Part shown: positions 59,814-64,000 of the stretch, piece by piece
Layout of the letters: every line of letters begins with the position of its first letter
Numbering within the stretch: the first letter of the stretch is position 1
DNA from: Siphonodentalium dalli
Taxonomy: Eukaryota > Mollusca > Scaphopoda > Gadilida > Siphonodentaliidae
DNA length: 64,000 nucleotides
NCBI GenBank assembly: GCA_032622095.1
Contig: CP136069.1
Span: 121,634,126 to 121,698,125, forward strand
Direction of reading: 5' to 3'
Program-made: the position numbers and the translations under genes
Notes under the pieces: generated by a model
What the model saw: only the letters and a program-made list of their open reading frames with translations
Told to the model about the DNA's origin: nothing
Databases searched by the model: none

Positions 59814-62386
59814 AATAAACCGGATTTTGTACAGTCGTGTGAGATTTTAGATCCTTTTTTTGCGGAATTGGTTCGATATCACTGCCCAATCGTACTTACT
59901 TTAGATATTTGTAAAGCGACATCGAACCGATTCATCAAAAGAAGAATATGGAAATACAACGAGGCAAATTTCAGTACAATGAATAAAGAATTGCAAACGT
60001 GGGGCTCCGAGAATCCGTTGAAACATGTGAATTATACAGAAATTGCGACGGTGGTAACTAATAAAATAAATGAAGTCGCGATAAAACACATTCCAAACAA
60101 ATTTGTTACAATTAGAACAGATGAACCCGAATGGATGTCAGGCCACATTCGTCTCCTTATGAGGCAACGCAAACGATTATATGCCAAAGCAAAAAAGAAT
60201 ACGACATTAAATGCATGGGCTAAATATAAAACCAAGCGAATGAAGTAATATCATCTATCAGAACTGCCAAGCGACTGGAAATGGAAGAAAAAAAAACTCA
60301 TCGGCAGTTCTTTTACTGATTCCTCAGTGTGGTGGAAAACTCTTAATAGACTCATGGCCCCAGGCCACAAACCTATTCCGTCAAGTTGCGAGGACAACAA
60401 CGTATACACAGATAACAATTCTAAATCAGAAATATTAAATAATTATTTTTGCTCTACATCGTCCCTGCCCGAATCTGACAAAAAAGAACCACCGCAATTA
60501 TCTAGATCTAAAAATTGTACATTGAAACTTATTAAGATTACACACAAAGATGTATTGGAATCCCTGACAAGTGTTAAAGTAGCAAAGGCCAGTGGCGATG
60601 ACGGTATCAGCCCAAAAATTCTAAAGAATTGCGCAACGGCCCTAGCAAGTCCTATGTGCTATATATTTAACGAATTGTTAAAACATTCCTATTTCCCTGA
60701 TGAGTGGAAGAGAGCAAACGTTTGTCCCATCTTTAAAAAAGGAGATCCAAGTATGCCATCGAATTATCGTCCGATTTCATTGCTAAGTTGCCTCTCAAAA
60801 ATATTTGAGAAATGTATCTTTCGACATTTATCAAAATACTTATACGAAAATAAGCTCCTAACAGATTTACAATCGGGTTTCACTCCAAATGACAGTACCG
60901 TATTCCAACTAACAGACATATATCATTATCTTATTTCATCTCTAGACGAAGGAAAAGAAATAAGATGTCTTTTCTGTGACATCAGCAAAGCTTTTGATAA
61001 AGTTTGGCATAAGGGATTATTGTCCAAACTAAGTAACCTATGTGTGTGTGAAAACACATACGACATTTTGAAAATCGACAACAAAGAGTCATTTTGGAAA
61101 CTACCCAGTCGTCTTGGAAATCTGTAGAATCTGGTGTCCCCCAAGGTTAGATACTGGGTCCCCTACTATTCTTGATATACATCAATGATATAGCAGACGA
61201 TATAACAAGTAATATCCGACTTTTTGCAGACGATACCTCCCTTTTTCTAGCAGTAGAAGATCCCATAATGGCTGCTGACGTCCTAAACAAAGATATATCG
61301 AAAATACACGATTGGTCTAACAAATGGCTCGTTAAATTTAACCCATCCAAAACTGAATCCCTCTTAGTTAGCAGGAAAGAAATTAAACCTAGCCACCCCC
61401 ATCTCAAAATGGCAAATCAGCCAATATGCGAAGTAGCGACACATAAACACCTAGGTCTAACCTTTAGTTCCGATGGTAAATGGAAATACTATATCGCAGA
61501 TATTTAAAAACGAGCTTATAGTAGGCTGTCCCTGCTGAGGAGGCATAAATTTAACCTTGACAGGAGGTCACTAGAAAGAATATATTTATCATTTATTCGT
61601 CCTGTCCTGGAGTATGCCTCCTCAGTTTGGGACAACTACAGCAACGAAGAAACTAATGAATTAGAAGAAATCCAATACGAAGCCGCAAGAATCGTAACTG
61701 GCGCGACAAGAAGTTATAGTAAAGAGGGCTTGCTCCACGAAACTGGGTGGGATACACTTACGAACAGACGCCGAAAAACCAAGCTAACCCAATTTTTCAA
61801 AATGGTGAAAAAGTCAACACCCGCCTACCTATACATATATGTTCCCCCAATATCAGGGAGTCTAACAAATTACGACTTCAGACCTAAAGACATGAAACCG
61901 GTTTTTTGTAATACTGAATCATATAAAAAATCCTTTTTACCTGCAGCTGTGAGTCTAGGGAATGATCTACCACCGGAGGCTAAAAACTTTGAAACCATAT
62001 CGGACTTCAAATGTTTTCTTAATACTGACCTCGTCTTGAGCCCCCGTTACATGGAATTTGCTTACACAAGACGAAGTCAAATTTTTCATTGTCGACTACG
62101 ACTAGGGTGTAGCAATCAGAACTACGACTTATATCTAAATCATTTGCAAGACAATCAATATTGTATATGTGGCGAAGTTGAAACAGTATCACAGTTCTTG
62201 CACTATTGCCCAGTCTTTGAAGCCGAGAGAGATATATGTCTTAGCAACCTTAATAATTTGGAAACAAAAACACTCTTTGAAGGTTCAAAATCACTTCCCT
62301 TATCCAAAAAAATTGAGATATTCGCTAACATTCAGAAATATATAGAACTAACTGGCAGATTCAAGCCATATTTTGCACAGACATGA
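59814..62386 (+). pseudogene. LINE reverse transcriptase and C-terminal domain, broken
   Basis: The endonuclease end runs to about 60,235; frameshifts follow at 60,230-60,300 and again near 61,090. RT motifs in order: KASGDDGISPKILK (60,590), WKRANVCPIFKKGD (60,708), NYRPISLLSCLSKIFE (60,760), DLQSGFTPNDST, CDISKAFDKVWH (60,980), SGVPQG then an in-frame TAG, ILGPLLFLIYIND, and the catalytic box LFADDTSLF (FADD at 61,223-61,234). From 61,172 the frame stays the same to 62,386 except one TAA at 61,505. The C-terminus has YCICGEVE...FLHYCP (about 62,158), a Cys-rich motif common in such elements. It would copy RNA into DNA at the nicked target; the breaks exclude activity. Confidence 0.95.
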
Positions 62387-62762
62387 TGTATACGATCTTA
62401 GGCTATGTATGGAACAAATTAAAAACACATTAAACTCAAAATTAAACTAAGTGTAACATCAATCCCAAAAGTACCCTGCCAAAACCTGCTACGATTGAGG
62501 GGGGGGGGCTATCAGGCACATTATAATTAACAATAACAATAGTAATTTCTTGATCTGTATACATTCATATACATCGAAATGTACATTCTATTTCTGTCTG
62601 TATGAAACGGTCAGCATTCATTATTTCATACGTGTAGGAGATGGCTTAAGATAAGCATTATGCTTACTGCCAAATCCCATTATAACCATAAATATCTCTC
62701 ATCATCATACCGTGAATTTTGTACATTATATTGGTTAAAATAAAATATGTTTAAACTTAAAC

Positions 62763-64000
62763 AATGGAAACCCCACCCCAACCCCCCATATCGTCTTGTC
62801 TCTGTGCCCGGGGAAACGTTACACCATTCTTAGTTGTAACACAACATCGTCAGTATCAAACTAACTGAATCTGTATTCGAAGACAATCTTCGTTTGGCTC
62901 CTCCCACATGTCCCCAAAACAGAAATTGACCCCATCCCATACAGTCAAACTTAATCCTATGTTTATAAGTATTACTGGGGTGGGGTCAATTTTTTTTCTC
63001 GGGATCTGTGGTTCATCCTAAACTCAGCATTTTGGGGAATGCGCTCGTTTTAAGTTCCATATTCGACATCGAGACCGGTTAATGGTTACCACATAAATTG
63101 TATGGGTTAGCGGCTTGGTGTTAACGACCGCTTCATGCAAACTTTGACTCTTTTATCACACTGTAGTGGTCAAAATAGTTCGATATACAAATGCATGCAA
63201 TACATGTAAGATGACGAAAGTTTCCTCGAAAAGGTTCATTGCAGTGATAGAATGTATCGTCCCTACAGTATAATGATTCACTTTTCGTCCCAATATGTAA
63301 CAATAAATTTAAAGAGCGTATGTTGTTATCAGGTTCATGATATCATAAAACGAAGAGCGTTGGTGTGGCAGCTATTTAATTTCGGACCCTTCGGTAAATC
63401 TTTTTCGAAAAAAAAAAGTTCATGTATATGTCGACCTATTTTGAAGTATTGATAATTACCGAGGATCTAATATACGCGCCACTTTGAACACCATGGTCAT
63501 GACAATTAACTTTGCCATGTTTTCGCATCGCATAGATCTATAAGTATAGGTAATTTGTTGCCGTGATCATTTCCAGACACATGTAAGCTGTGTGGAGCCG
63601 GCACAAATCTGAAATGCGAAGCGGTTGTTGTGAACTACCTAAACTCCATCTACATATAAGTGGCAACCGGTACCAAGCTGTTTGGCTGGTAACATATTGG
63701 ACCCAATTCAACGTCGAGTGATAGTATATTCAACATGTCATCCCAGAGTGACACAATTTTTATCGATATCGTAGTCGTTTAACTCAATATGCGTTTTATC
63801 TGTATAATATATCCGAGTTAACATTATAAAATATCACATGCGCACACGAGCCAAAATGATATAATTCTCACGCGGCACACTTAAAATGCTCACGTTCGGG
63901 GTAATTGACACCGATCTGTTGGTAAGTTGGTTGTTATGGTAGTTTGATCGGAAAATGAATAGGCAGTGCTGACAACACTCACCATAAACAATGTTTGATC
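62763..64000. other. Non-coding end of window with a small inverted repeat
   Basis: AATTGACCCCATCCCAT (62,924) pairs with CTGGGGTGGGGTCAATT (to about 62,994). The paired motif TAAAGAGCG...CGAAGAGCG lies at 63,309-63,360. I searched the minus strand for a BarH N-terminal exon and found none. Confidence 0.5.

Larger units (their letters stand above)
57640..62762 (+). mobile_element. Decayed non-LTR retrotransposon (LINE) split by a later insertion
   Basis: 5' part 57,640-57,948 holds the end of an AP-type endonuclease; the 3' part 59,814-62,386 holds reverse transcriptase and C-terminus. A 3' tail runs to about 62,762 with an AATAAAA-like signal near 62,740. The order EN-RT, the FADD catalytic box and a CxC...H...C C-terminal motif are typical of CR1/Jockey-type elements; the exact clade was not determined. 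The 5' half and first ORF are missing (5' truncation). Several frameshifts and stops show it is inactive. It lies in what is probably the upstream intron or flank of the BarH-like gene, in opposite orientation. Confidence 0.93.

Noticed and set aside
59638-59889. ORF with a GGGGG peptide
   Set aside because: It crosses the C run at the end of the inserted element and the LINE target site.

Overview
The window is eukaryotic, almost certainly from an invertebrate animal genome. It is AT-rich, has no bacterial-style gene packing, carries spliced coding sequence with GT/AG introns, and is dominated by short repeats, satellites and transposon remnants. A homeobox gene of the BarH class and a tRNA-derived SINE with an (AATC)n tail point to a bilaterian; a lophotrochozoan (mollusc- or brachiopod-like) source is my guess from repeat style only and is not proven. 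The only protein-coding gene I can support is a BarH-like homeobox gene on the minus strand (53,344-54,481). Two exons are visible: one carries most of the homeodomain, the other its end and the C-terminus. The 5' exon(s) were not found and probably lie above 64,000. Layout: 1-10,290 is non-coding, with a SINE, degenerate repeats, a 20-bp tandem array and two copies of a TTAA-flanked foldback element. 10,288-11,415 is a 36-bp minisatellite whose unit keeps five of six frames open, so the long ORFs there are artefacts of the unit. 11,416-18,900 holds further dispersed repeats, a hairpin element and a 330-bp direct duplication carrying a strong palindrome. 18,911-20,548 is a 38-bp satellite of about 43 copies. 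20,550-52,600 is a gene desert with foldback elements, a 780-bp element with long inverted arms, a 0.9-kb element with 66-bp inverted ends, two full copies of a second TTAA element, and several families of diverged 100-300 bp direct repeats. Unique AT-rich stretches there (for example 23,420-23,860) are possible regulatory DNA for the homeobox gene, as inference only. 52,600-54,500 is the homeobox locus. 54,500-64,000, probably its upstream intron or flank, holds hairpin elements and a decayed non-LTR retrotransposon (57,640-62,760) split by a 1.87-kb hAT-like element, which itself contains two foldback segments. No functional system of cooperating genes is visible. The main biology is one developmental transcription-factor gene in a landscape shaped by non-autonomous, hairpin-forming elements, many of them flanked by TTAA in piggyBac style.
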